From contig PCDI01000011.1 in the NCBI GenBank assembly GCA_002778195.1, positions 1,186,000-1,249,999 on the forward strand: a DNA stretch of 64,000 nt. The letters are read 5' to 3'. This document shows, piece by piece, positions 21,401 through 33,384 of the stretch. This stretch comes from Raffaelea ambrosiae. Taxonomy: Eukaryota > Ascomycota > Sordariomycetes > Ophiostomatales > Ophiostomataceae. The notes beneath the pieces are model-generated. The model saw nothing but the letters and a program-made list of their open reading frames with translations. It had not been told where the DNA came from and ran no database searches. Each line of letters starts with the position of its first letter. Position 1 is the first letter of the stretch. Position numbers and translations under genes: made by a program.

Positions 21401-24270
21401 TCTCCTCTGTTGGTGGTTCCTGGGAAAGGGAAGAAACGGGAATAAGCCGTGCCAGGTGTCACAGAGAGCCCACGCCCCTTCCCTTCGTGTTCTCTTTTCG
21501 CATGCCAGCTGGGAAGGAGCTGCCCAACAGGAAGCTTGGTTTCCGTGGCTTCCTGCCCACTGCAAGTTTCTCGGTTGATTCGGTCGCTCCTTCCAGTTTT
21601 GTTGCTCGCAATTTTTTTTAAGGCCCCTTCCTTGTCCTTCTCTCGCATGCACCAGCGAGAAGCTCGGGCCATCTCCGCATTACCAACGACAAGGAAGGGC
21701 CCTGTTTCCGCGGCCAGTAATTGGGTAGATCCCTGTCTCCGGTCACCAACGCAGCTACAACCCAAGATGCATGCACGTATGGCGCGTGTATCTACACTGT
21801 AACTCGCCCATCACCCATACACACAGACGCATCAGGAAAGGCACGAAAAGCAACACCGGCAGCAGGCCGGCAGGAGCAACAACAAGCAACAACATGCAAT
21901 AGCTGCAACAATAACAGCAACCACAACCACAACGCACAGCGCACAACGCACAGCGCACAACGCACAGCGCACACCGGCTAACAAGCCCCGGAATAATTAA
22001 CTCGTTTCAGGAAACCGTTGTAATCTCTTGCATTCCTTCCATACGCCATCCCCCCAAAACCACCTCCCTCGTTGTTCATGCAACGAAAGGAACATTTGCC
22101 CCGAGCCACTGTTCTAGCCTTCTTTTTGTTATTAGATGCCCCCCTCTATGAAAGTACGGGGTGCTTGTTAAGCAGCGCACATGGCAAGGGATGGGATGGC
22201 CCCTAGACAAGGAAGCCTTATGGCGTCGTACGAAATTGGCTGATCAAAGGTTGGCCAGCCAAGAAGATTGCTTTTCGGTGAGTAGTAACACACCGAACCA
22301 TTTCTCTGCCAGGCAGCGTAGCTGGTGAGAAGGGTTCCCCGGTATTCCAGTGGAGAGGATGAGCAGTAACAGGACATTACTACCAGTCAGATCCTGTAAT
22401 GCCACGCGCAAGTACATAGTAGGAATGTCCCACTACAGGTTGCTTTCAGGAACACATTATCCTTCCACGTCATTCCCACTCTTTCGAATTAGAACGTGGG
22501 GTGGTGGTATGTCGAACAAATTGCCTCTTTTTTCTACTATGTATTATTGATTTGGAAGTGCACTATGGGCCAAATGCGTACCCGTACTATGCATGGATGG
22601 AGAACGACTCCGAATTCCCCGTTGGCTACCCAGTGAACATGTACTCGTAAATACCGTGTACGAGTACAGGCAAACTAGTCAATCTCGGGTGTTTTTTTTT
22701 TGTTGTTGTCGTATTACACTATGAATGGAGAAAGAAAAAACAACGGGCACATGAAAACACACTCATCACAAAATAAACCTCCCTTGCATTGCTGTTCATT
22801 TACAGTTTTCCAGGATATCCAGCAGTCCTGTTGCGATGATATTTGGCTTGCCACAGGCAATCTCTTTCCCGCCTCTAATTTTGGTACAGGCCGAGAAGAG
22901 AAGCAGGGCTCCCGTCGCCGAATGAGCAGTTGCGTGGGCGGCTGCCGTGCACCCTCGGGAAGACTTTCCGTCCGCTCATCAGTGGCAAAGGTCTCTCTCA
23001 GCGGCGGAATGGGCCGGGGGTCGGATCTCAGCCCACCACCACCCACTGCCAAATATTATGATACATACACTGTACTTACACTGACGAGTCTGCAGCTCTG
23101 CTCATATATCGTATTACCATGCACCCCGGCAGAGAACGCCCGGGAAAGCAAATACGTTATTCATTTCTTGGTTTCCATTTTCTTTGTTTCTAAAAAAAGA
23201 GTTTTTGTTCTTACTTTGTACGAATGAGGACGGGGGAGGGTAAATACAAAAAATAAAAAGGCGGAGTGGGGTCGTGCATACACACACACGCATGCACGCA
23301 CAAGCAACAACCAAATAAGATGAATGATCTACATTGTCAATAGATGCAGTGTTGCCTGTCTGCATTTGCCAGGGCACAAGGCAAGACGATCATTTGTGCC
23401 GATTGTGACCAGCCAGAGTCCTACAGGCTTGCCCTCTCAAGGCAGCTTGCAAAGCAGCAAGGGATGGGAGAGAGAGAGAAAGAGAATCCGAGCACACGCC
23501 TAAATTCAACCACTTATGGGGCACCCCCCCCCCCAAAAAAAAACAGATCCTGCAGGATTGCCTGTGAAGATAACAGCTTACACTATTACGCAGCTACTCT
23601 CTATCCCCCCCCCCCCCCGGGGTCCAGACCAACTGCAGAAACAAGCCGGCTTCGATGTCCAAGGCTTACATAGTACATTTCTGAAGATTTTTAGCACCTG
23701 GTTTGCCCTTCATTGCAGGACCAAAAAAAGGGGCCCAAAGGGGCATCATGAAGCGCTCTGGGGGGGCTATGTCCGAGCGCGCGAGTCCATAGCAAGAGCC
23801 TCGTGCCTGTGCACGTGATCCAAATGGGGGTTTCCGTGTTTCAAAACACCGTCCAGTCCCAGGGAACAGGGGCAAACGTTTTGTGTTTCACGCCAATTGG
23901 AAACAGAGTTGACGATGAAACGTCTCTGACGTCCCTATATCGGATTGTTTTTTTCGGCCTCTTTGTGTCTTCTTCTCAGGAAAACTTGTGTCTCGACAAA
24001 TTCACGAACTTTTCTTTGCGCCAGCATTTGGGGCGGTGACGTAATTTTTTTCGGGACCGTCATTGGCAAGACACATGTCGACACTGTAATCATAGCCCCC
24101 TGGCCAAGGAAGCAAGGGAAAGCAAGCGTCCAACCCCAACCCCCCCCCCCAAGAAACAAAGAAGACAGACACAGAAAACAGAAGAAAGGTAAAGAGCGAG
24201 AAAGCTGGGCCATCCTCTTTTTTTTCGATTCTGTCTTCCATCTCAGCTAAAAATCAAAGCTTCTACGGTC

Positions 24271-26405
24271 ATGGACGGGTCTTCCACGCCGCCGCTGCCG
24301 GCCGGCTGGGCGGTCCTGACAGACTATAGCACCCTGGTCGTGCTGTTGGCCACCGTCTTTGGCTTCTTCGTGCCGATGCTCCTAGTGTATCCGCCCGTGT
24401 CGCCACGAGCCAGCGACATCCTGAGCGAGACCCACAGCAAGCTAGGCCTCGGCTGGGACGGCACCAAGAAGGAGAAGGGGGACAAGAACAAGGGAACGAC
24501 AACGGCGACGACGGCGACGACGACGACGGCCGGCCGCATTGCCAGCCTCTGGGTCTACCCCATCAAGTCCTGCCAGGGCATCCGTGTCGAGCGCAGCCAG
24601 GTGCTGCCGACCGGGTTTGAGTTTGACCGGCTGTTCACCTTTGCCCAGCTCAAGAGCCCCTTCCCGGCCCCCGCCGGCACCGCTGCTGTGGTGGCGGCGA
24701 ATGGCACGGGAAACATCCTTGCCGATGTTCCCGACGAGGACCCCGGCACCTGGGAGTTCATCACGCAGCGCCAGTTCCCGCGCCTGGCCACGCTGCAGGT
24801 CGAGCTCTGGCGGCCCGACCTGGCCAAGGTGAAGAACGCGCAGGCGCGGATGCGCGCCGACGACTGGGCGGAGCGCCAGGCGTCGACGACGAGCCAGTCG
24901 TACGTCGTCGTGCGGTATCCGTGGCAGGAGCTGGGCGCCGCGGGCCAGTGGGCATGGGTGGCGGCGAAGCTGGCCCGCGGGATACGGGCCGTGCCCGAGG
25001 TGGAGGTGGTCCTCCCCCTGGCCAGTTTGGAAGACGAGGCCGAGGAGGACGAGGCCATGGGGCAGGCCACGGGGCAGGCCACGGGGCAGGCCATCGGGCA
25101 GACCATCGGGCAGACCATGGGAAAGACCAACAAAAAAGCCAACGGCAGGACCAACGGGCCATCGAATGGAAAGGCCTCTAAGAAACAGGCCAAGAACAAG
25201 GCCAACGGAAAGAGCCATGGGCAAGCAACAAATGGAAAGGGAACCTTGACCACCGCCACCGCCACCGCCTTGGACGACTCGGATGCGGACCTCCCCGCCG
25301 TGGACTCGGACTCGGACACCGAGAAGACGGCCGCCGCCGCCAGCAAGCCCTACGCCAACGTCCGTATCTGGCGCGACGTCGTGCGCGCGCGCAACCTGTC
25401 GGACGAGCTGCCCCGGTCGCTGCAGCTGTACCTGGGCGTGAGCAACAAGCTGGGCGTCTTCCGCGTCAGCCCGGCCGGCCTGCGGCAGATCTTCCGCTGT
25501 GCGCCGCGCAAGGAGGAAGCCGGGTACCAGCCCGTGACGGGCTTTCAAGATGCGGTGGGTGCCTCGCGGATCTCCCGATGCATGGCATAGTGAAACACAC
25601 CTCCCAAGTCTTCATGGATGATGCTGACAAGCTTTTGAAAAAAAAAAATAGTACCCCGTCCACATGCTCAACCGCAACAGCGTCCAGGCTCTCGAGGAGA
25701 AGGTCGAGACCGACGAAAACCTCCCGGCCCTGGACGAGCGTCGCTTCCGGGCGAACATTATCTGTGAGCAGCAGTCAGCGTGACGCCGGACAAAAACAAA
25801 AATGTATCTAGTGTTTCCATGCTAACAGCAGATGCTCTCCCCCCCCCGCCGCTGTTTGTAGTGTCTGACGTTCCGGCCTACGACGAAGACTCGTGCGTGC
25901 TTCGCCTTCCCAGCCCAAACATATCTATCTATTGTATATGGCTTGAACGCAGATACTGACTCGTTTTGGCTTCCCCTACACAGATGGAAATCAGTCTCTT
26001 TCAAGTCTCGATCAACATCGACACTGCAGGAAGACGCCAAGTTCCACGTTTCGTGTCGGACAGTCAGGTATGTTCAGATACCTAACGGCAACTCTTTTTT
26101 CTCTTCCTCGATAGTTGCTGCCGAATTCCCGCGGAGGACTGACCAGGCGTCTCGTCTGTGTTGCTAGATGCAAACTGCCCAATGTAAACCCGGATACCGG
26201 CGAGCGCCACCGGCGTGAGCCAGACCATGCGCTGCGCACGTTCCGCGATATTGACGAAGGCGCACCCAAGATGGGCTGCCTCGGTATGCAGCTAACGCCC
26301 CTGTTTGATCAGCCCGAGCAGCCAGAGTTGAGAGAGTTTACACTCGAGACGGGCATGGAGGTCCATGTTGAGGAACGAGGCGCCCACAAGTATGTCAAGA
26401 TTTGA
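24271..26405 (+). CDS. MOSC domain protein (mARC-like molybdenum-cofactor protein)
   Basis: Five exons, 24271-25554, 25652-25763, 25862-25892, 25984-26067 and 26168-26405, give 582 aa with phases closing. Residues about 17-38 form an N-terminal hydrophobic anchor. The MOSC N-terminal beta-barrel begins at GRIASLWVYPIKSCQGI. The C-terminal MOSC domain shows RRFRANI, FHVSCRTVRCKLPNVNP and GAPKMGCLGMQLTP; by family knowledge the Cys in RCKLPN ligates molybdenum. Members such as mARC reduce N-hydroxylated substrates with cytochrome b5 and its reductase at the outer mitochondrial membrane; that role is inferred here. Odd feature: residues about 262-330 are a Gly/Gln/Thr/Lys/Asn insertion built on a 12-bp repeat, not part of the fold. 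Confidence 0.93.
25057..25130 (+). repeat. In-frame 12-bp coding repeat in the MOSC gene
   Basis: Tandem units of GGGCAGGCCACG and variants encode a GQAT/GQTI/GQTM series and grade into a Lys/Asn-rich stretch. The unit is a multiple of three, so copy-number change keeps the frame. Confidence 0.88.
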
Positions 26406-26822
26406 ACAGAGAGGGGGGAACTGGACGGAAAATCGGCTGTGTGTGTGTGTGTATTCACGTGTGGGTTGGCATGGTTGTGTTGTGCCACCATTGTATATGT
26501 GTATAATAAGTCGGCAAAAATAAGCGATGGAGCAAGCATACGGCCAAAAACAAAAGAGATATAGATGCCGTACGGGGAAAATGGGAGAAGACAAAACGAA
26601 TATACATCATAAAAAGAAACATAGAACACCGGTTCCCAGCCCATAATGGAAGACGCATCGAAGACAGAACAACAGCCAGCCAGCCCAGCCCAACCCATGT
26701 TCAACCCATATTCAGCCCATGCATTCAAGACAGCAGACATTTCCCAAGATTCATATTCCCGTGTTTCTGTAGCCAACAGCTTGAAAGCTGCCGACTCCTT
26801 TTCCTTCCCCCCCCCCACCGCA
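26406..26822. other. Convergent 3' region between the MOSC gene and smc2
   Basis: About 0.4 kb between two facing stop codons. It contains a short GT run near 26438-26451 and several AATAAG/AAAATAAG A-rich stretches typical of fungal 3' UTRs. Nothing else seen. Confidence 0.6.
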
Positions 26823-29800
26823 TCACCGCATGTCTGCCGGCGTCAACGCCTGCACCACACTGGTGCCTTCGCTGAAGCGCGTCTTGAAGATGCGGTTGGC
26901 ATTCTGGAACATGCCGTCCTTGAGACTGACGACAATAAACTGCGAGCCCTTGAAGCGCGTCTTGATCAGCCGGCCAATGTTCTGCGTGTGCGACAGATCC
27001 AGCGCGGCGTCGACCTCGTCCAGAATGTACATGGGTGCCGGTTTGAACTGCAGCAGCGCCATGATCAGCGACAGGGCAATCAGCGACCGCTGGCCACCGC
27101 TCAGCTCGGTCAGGCTCTGTTTCCACACCTTGCCCAGGCACACCTTGACCTCGAGGCCGTCGCTGATCGTCTTGCCCTCGGGCGGGTCCAGCTTGGCAAA
27201 GCTGCCGCCCGGCAGCAGCTCCGAAAAGATCTGGCCAAAGTCGGCGTTGACCTTGGTCCACGTCTTGTGCAGTGCCTTCTTCTTGTAGTCGTCCAGGCTG
27301 ATAATCGTCTCCTCGATCTTGCGCTTGTCGCGGATCACCGTCTTCATCATCTGCTTCAGCGACACCTCCTTCTTCTCCACGCTGTCGATCATGTTCATGA
27401 CCTTGGGGTTGATCTTCTTCTTCATGCCCTGAAACCGCTCCCTCAGGTTGCGCAGCGTCGCCTTGCTCTCCCCAATGTTGTGGCGGTGGAAGTCGTACGG
27501 CGTGCCTGGGCGTCCAAACTTGTCCTTCTCGTCTGCAATCCACTCGTGCTCGTGGTCCAATTTATCGGCCGCCTCCTTGGCGCTCTGCTGCTCCTTGTGG
27601 AACCGTTCCAGCGTGTGAACGAGCTTCTGCATCTCCAGACTCTCCTCGGCGATGCGCGCATTCTTGCTCCGCGTTGCCTCGTCCAGAGCCCGCAGCTCGT
27701 CGTCGTAGATGTTGAGCTTGGCCCGCTCGTCTTCCAGCTGCGCCTGCGCCGTGTCGTGCTGGTCTGTGACGCTCGCCTGCTGCTCCTCCAGCGCTTTGAT
27801 CTCGTCCTGCTGAGCGCTCAGGGCCAGGTCAATTTCCTGGAGCTGCTCTCGGGCAGCTGCCAGATCGCCCGACACCTGCTCTGAGTCGAGCTGGGCACCC
27901 TGCAGTTCCTTTTGCAGAGCCTTGACCGAAGCGCTGTTCTTGGCCAGGGCTGCCCGCAGCTTATCCAACGACGTCTGCAGTTCCACCAGCTTGGCATCCT
28001 TGTTGTTGTCAAAATCCTTCATATCCTTCTCGATGCGCTTGATGTCCGCATTGGCCTCGGCATACCGCTTCTTAGCCTCTGCCGAGTCTGTTTTGAGCTG
28101 CACAATCTGCTCCTTCATGTTCTCAACTTCGTGGATGATGGAGGACGATGAGTTGCCGCTAATCTGCTCCTCGGCCAGCTTGATCTCGTGTGTCTTGAGG
28201 TCCAGGTCACGCTTGATATGGTGGGCCTGGTCCAGCTTGGACTTCTCCCGGGCGATCTTTGCCTGAAGGTCTGCCAGACTGGTTTCGGCCACCTTGAGTT
28301 TCCGGTTGATCTCATTCAGCTTCTGCAGGGTGACGAGCACGCCGCTTGCGTTGGGCGCGCTGCCTCCGGAGAGCGTACCAGACGGGTCGTAGGCATCCCC
28401 CTCCAGCGTGATGCTCCTCATGCGAACATTGGGGTCGAAGGTGACCCTCTTGGCTGTGTCGGCATCCGCACAGATGAGAGTATTGCCAAAGACGTACTCC
28501 ATGGCGGCCGACACTTCGCTGTCGTAGCCGACAAGAGAGAGGGCCAGGTTGACTTTTCCGGGCGCAATCTTCTGTGCCGTAGCGACTGTCTCTGCATGTG
28601 CCTTGAAGGACGCAATCTTGTTGAGGGGGATGATGGTGACTCTCTTGCGAAGCTTGCCGCCCTGCAACAGCTGAGTGCCAGTCACCTCCGTGTCCACAAC
28701 GACATTGTACAGGCGACCGCCGGCACAGATCTCCAAGGCAGTGCCGGCCTCGGTGTGGTTCTCGTCGAGAGAAAAGAGCTGGGCGACCAAGCCCTTGACC
28801 TTTGACCGGTCAAACCTGGGCACGGGGTCGGAATAGTTGAAGTCGATGTTTGCAACCTTGCGCTTCAGGGCGTCAGATTGCTGGCGAAGCCCGCGGATGG
28901 ACTGTTGGAGAGACGTCTCTTCTTTGTACATGTCTTCCTCGGCACCGGGATTGAAGCCCAGCTTGCCGAGCTCCTTCTCGAGTTTTTGCGCCTGGGTCTT
29001 CAGACCCTCCAGATCATGCAGGAGACTGGCGTTCTGCTCCTTGGCCTTTCTGGCGCGGGGCTCCTCCTCCTTGATGCGCTTCTCAAGATGGCTGATTTTG
29101 ATTTTCGCCTGCTCTTGCTCGGTAACAGAGGCAGTTGCGCGATTCCGGGCGTCTTGGAGCTGGCCCTGGTAGCCGTTTTCTTGACCGTCCTTGGAGGCCA
29201 CGCCGGTTTGCAGAGTTTGCAGAAGCTCCTCCTTCGACTCAGCATCCTGGCTTTGCTTCTCGAGATCCTCCTTGGCAGCATCGAACTTGGCGCGGATTTT
29301 TTCGTATGCCTTTGTCTTCTCCTTGAGGGCAGCCTCCAGCTCGGCAACGCTCTTCTCGCCAGCCTTCCGGCGGTCCTTTTCTTCAGCCATGCTCGAACGC
29401 TTGAGATCCATGACCGTGGAGAGACGGACGAGCTCGTTTGAGTACTTCTTGACAGCCTCCTCCAGAGCCTGGGCCTTGGCGCCCTTCTTCATCTCCTTTT
29501 CGCGCTGGGCCCGGATGCGGTTGGAGTCCTCCTCGAGATGCGAAATCTCGCTCTTGAGCCGGACGGCTGACTCCTCCAAGTCATGCTGTCGTTGCTTCTT
29601 GGCCTCAAAGTCGGCCACTGACTGCTGGAGCTTCTTCTGCCAGTTGACATAGTCATGGGCGACCACTAATCTGGTCAGGCGCTCGAGATCGTTCTGTGTC
29701 TGTTGGAAGTCGAGGAAAGCTCTTTTCTCCGTTCGCAACTTCTCCAGCTTCGGCTCAATCTCGTCACGAAGCAGCTCGGTAATCTCTTGCAGCTTCATCT

Positions 29801-30633
29801 CCTTCTTCGCCATTGTCTTCAGTGCCTTGTCTCTCCGGTCCTCGAACATCCTTGTGCCGGCAGCTTCCTCAATCATGGCCAGGATTTCCACTGGCTTCAT
29901 GTTCAGCACCTTTGTGATGCGACCCTGCATGATGAGGAAATTGGGATTGTTGATGTTCAGTTGGACAGACTGGAAGAGGTTTTGCACTGTCTGCTGCTGC
30001 GCACGATGGCCGTTGATCAGGTACTTCGATGTGCCTCCCAGGACGATCTGGCGCGTGACACTGATGGTGGCGTACTCTTCAAATCCGATGGGCGACTTCT
30101 TCTTGTCTCGGTTGTCGAAAACGATTGTGACACTGGCCTTTGTCACGCCCGCCTGTCCGCGTTTGTAGATCAGATCCTAGCGACAAATCGAGTCAGCAAG
30201 AGATACCCCGAAGCAGCAGGGCGGCCAGACACAAACGCAACTCGGCGGGACTCAAGTCCTCATCCCAAACGTACCTGCAGGTTTTGCGCGCGCACAGTGG
30301 ACATGTTGGTGATGCCCAAAACAAAGCAGATGGAGTCCAGAATGTTGGACTTGCCACTACCGTTCAGGCCGGTGATCGAGTTGAAGCTTTCGTCCCTGAA
30401 CACAAGCAATGGCAGAGTCAGTTTGCAAAATCCACCCCAAGAACGGGAGGAAAGAAGAAAAGACGCCCGAAACTGTGGCACAGTTCACTTACCATCCCGA
30501 GATCACTGTTCGTACGGCATACGACTTGAAGCCCTGTCCATTGACGATAGATCAGCACCATTTCTCTCTGAGCTAGGGAGCATACAAGAGCACCGGGTAC
30601 ACATACGTCGATAATGACCTCCGTAACTCTCAT
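26823..30633 (-). CDS. smc2: Condensin subunit SMC2 (Cut14-type)
   Basis: Exons on the minus strand are 30633-30607 (27 nt), 30533-30493, 30395-30275 and 30176-26823, giving 1180 aa, the usual SMC2 length. The N-terminal ATPase lobe has [14 protein letters not shown], Walker A GLNGSGKS at 32-39, and the SMC2-typical [20 protein letters not shown] and [18 protein letters not shown]. Long coiled coils flank a hinge around the [18 protein letters not shown] segment. The C-lobe has the signature [13 protein letters not shown] and Walker B-type [14 protein letters not shown]2 pairs with SMC4 in condensin to compact mitotic chromosomes in the nucleus. The first three exons are tiny, and intron 2 splits the Trp of SGW. 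It is divergent from the mitochondrial helicase gene. Confidence 0.97.
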
Positions 30634-31145
30634 TTTGGCAGATTTCCTCGTGCGATATCAGCGCTGGTGCTGTCGCGGATGAGAACTGTCGTCGCTGTCG
30701 TCGTCGTTGTCGTCGTTCGCTGTAGAAAGCGGAGCGAAACAGTATTTGCAGGCGTGTAAACACTGGTGCACTTTTGACAGGCGCGGGGAACGCGTGTTTG
30801 ACAACACGCTGATAGTAGCCAGGGCAACTCAATGGTCTGTTTTGGTACAAGTGTACACGGCCATGAAAGTGGATCCAGCACGTGACCGAAGAGCAGAAGA
30901 TTCTGCCAGCCAATCACGGTGAGCTAGAACCACTGTAGTCTCAGGAGATTTTATCGATAAGACAAACTGGATCCGAAAATTTTCAGAGAATCTTTTTCTT
31001 CCTGCACAATCCATCGACCAGTACTTGTACTGATCTCTAACTTGTCTTCACAACCGGCTGCGTCTGCACGTCGCAACCAGTCGACTTTCCTCGATCCAGC
31101 CTGTCTTGAAAAATTTCTAGACATTGATTGGCCACTATCGAGAAT
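30634..31145. promoter_or_regulatory. Shared divergent promoter of smc2 and the DEAD-box helicase
   Basis: About 510 bp separate the two ATGs. Visible are CACGTG at 30879-30884, a textbook AGCCAATCA CCAAT box at 30908-30916 (HAP complex type), and a perfect 10-bp palindrome TTATCGATAA at 30951-30960, all near the middle. Which gene each site serves cannot be told. Confidence 0.55.
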
Positions 31146-33384
31146 ATGTTCAGAACGTCTATTGTGCGTGGTGCGCGCCTGGCGCGTGCCGCAGGTGCCT
31201 CGAGAGCTCTCTTGGCTGGCCTGCGCCCGACAATGCGGTCGGCGGCTCCGTTGCAGGCTGTCCCATCTCACCGGATTGCGCCGTTGATGTCATTTCTGTC
31301 TGCGCCGAGACGGGCCTATTCCAGCGAATCCGCTGCCACAGCCGAACAGACCAGCGAGGCCGCCGCTGAGAACGCTGGAGAGGTTACTCGATTTGCCGAC
31401 CTCAGATCACTCGGTGTTCACGAGAACCTTGTTCGCTCCATAACGGACGGCATGGGCTACGAATCGATGACCCCTGTTCAGTCCAAGACAATCAAGTCTG
31501 CGCTCGCCGGAAAGGACATGTAAGTACAGCCCCTCCTCCCCGCCCCCCCGCAGAGCTGCCGTCAGAAGCATGGCTAACTGGTGTTCTGCAAACAGGGTCG
31601 CACAGGCAAAGACTGGCACTGGCAAGACGCTTGCTTTTTTGATCCCTGTCATCCAGAACATGATTGAGGCGAACCCAGATCTTGCCGTTCGTCACCGAGT
31701 CCGGGCGAAATCTGACGACATCTTGGGCATTATTATCTCCCCGACGCGGGAGCTGGCAGAGCAGATCAGTGCTGAAGCACGCAAGCTCTGCAAGGACACT
31801 GGCATCATCGTCCAGACGGCCGTCGGTGGAACACAGAGACGGGAGATGCTCTACAGAACGAGACGGGAAGGCTGCCATCTTCTCGTGGCGACGCCTGGTC
31901 GCCTCAATGACCTGCTGGAAGACCCTGGCAGCGGCATTGATGCGCCGAGACTGACATCTCTCGTTCTGGATGAGGCCGACCGCATGCTGGATGTGGGCTT
32001 TGACAAGGAACTGTCGGACATTGTGACGAAACTTCCGAGCCGTGCGAAGCAGCCTCGCCAGACGCTTCTCTTTTCTGCAACAATCCCCAAAGACGTGATC
32101 GGGCTTGCACGCACCTACGTGGACCCGACCAACTTTGAGTTTGTGCAGACGATCGATCCCAACGAAGCCCCTACCCACAAAAAGGTGCCGCAGCACATCG
32201 TCCCCGTCCGCAGCTACGAGAACTATTACCCGACTTTGTTGGAACTCTTCAAGCGTGAAATCCAGGCTGCGAAAGAGGCCGGTGCAGATGGCCTGCCTTT
32301 TAAAGCTATTGTCTTTTTGCCGACTACCAACTTTGTGCAGCTGACGTCGATGACATTTTCCCGTCTGGCTGATGAGGAGAAGGGCCTCCCGTACCAGTTC
32401 CACATCCACTCCAGGTTGACCCAACAACAGCGGACCAAGGCGGCGGACTTCTTCCGCAGGGCACAGTCCGCCATTCTCTTTTCGTCCGACGTGACGGCGC
32501 GCGGTATGGACTTCCCCAATGTGACCCATGTGATCCAGCTTGGTCTGCCGCCCGACCGGGAGCAGTACATCCACCGACTGGGCCGTACCGGCCGTGCGAA
32601 CAAGAAGGGCGAGGGCTGGCTCCTCATCCCGGAGGATGAAGTCCACCTGGCTCGCAATATGCTGAAGGATCTGCCAATCCAGCGTGCTCGCGGTCTGGAG
32701 AGTGCTGAACATGATTTGAGCAAGCCGGGTGTCTCGGAAGTGGCGGAGAAGATTACCGAGGTGATGAAGAGAGTCCCGAAGGGGCTGCTGGAGGACACGT
32801 ACATGTCATTCTATGGTGGCTCTGTGAGAGGCAGATCATTCCAGGCAGTCACGGATAACCTCAACCGCTGGGCGATCAACGGCTGGGGCTGGGAGGAGCC
32901 GCCGGCAATCAGCTACTCTGTCGCCCAGAAGCGCGGCCTGCTCAATATCCGGGGTATTCGCATCAACCGGACTCCCCGCAGCCGCGACGACGGAGACAAG
33001 GACTTTACCGACCGCCGCAGCGACGACAGCAACGGTAGCGCCAGCAGCTTTGATGATTTCGAGGGCATGTTCAAAAGCGACAGCAACAGCGGGGGATCTG
33101 GCAACCCCCATTTCGGCGGCTCTGGTGGACACAGCTCTGGTGGACACAGCTCTGGTGGGCGCGGCTCTGGACGCGGCTCCGGTGGTTACGGGTCTGGCGG
33201 ACGCAGCTCTGGCGGTCGCGGATATGGCGATCGTGGCTCCGGCGGACGCAGCTCCGGTGGTTACGGCTCTGGCGGACGCAGCTCTGGCGGCCGTGGATAT
33301 GGTGACCGGGGGCGCAGCTCTGGCGGCCGCGGCTCTGGAAATAGCTGGAGTGGACGCGGACGTCAAAACCGGTCCGACTTTTAA
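31146..33384 (+). CDS. mss116: Mitochondrial DEAD-box RNA helicase, Mss116/CYT-19 type
   Basis: Exons 31146-31519 and 31596-33384 give 720 aa. The N-terminus is Arg/Ala/Ser-rich without acidic residues until about 65 (MFRTSIVRGARLARAAG...), as expected of a mitochondrial presequence. Helicase motifs are all present in order: Q (GYESMTPVQ), I AKTGTGKT at 129-136, Ia PTRELAEQ, Ib TPGR, II DEAD at 250-253, III SAT, IV IVFLPT, V ARGMDFP and VI HRLGRTGR. The C-terminus (from about 640) is a repetitive Ser/Gly/Arg tail (SSGGRGYGDRGSGG) that likely binds RNA non-specifically. Family role: ATP-dependent chaperone for group I/II intron splicing and mitochondrial RNA. The ATG at 31146 is the first in frame. 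Confidence 0.93.

Larger units (their letters stand above)
11323..24270. other. Gene-free island of about 13 kb right of the gap
   Basis: I can support no protein or RNA gene here. The longer open frames (12942-13904 plus, 13063-13893 minus, 17937-18896 plus, 16483-17316 plus) lack domains, often lack an ATG, and are driven by repeats or by GC-rich composition. No tRNA-like arms, 5S-like segment or transposase-like frame was recognised. What the interval does hold is a set of minisatellites (listed separately), many C or G homopolymers (for example 16 C at 17700-17715 and 14 C at 23605-23618), and a strong concentration of short words such as TACTATGTA and TACGAGTA. Sequence near 24 kb is the promoter of the MOSC gene. 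Confidence 0.65.

Noticed and set aside
9039..24270. Search for tRNA genes in the island
   Set aside because: No segment showed both an A box and a GGTTCGAATCC-like B box with a closing acceptor stem.
26646..27884. 412-codon plus-strand frame opposite smc2
   Set aside because: Antisense shadow of the SMC2 coiled-coil coding sequence, whose identity is certain.
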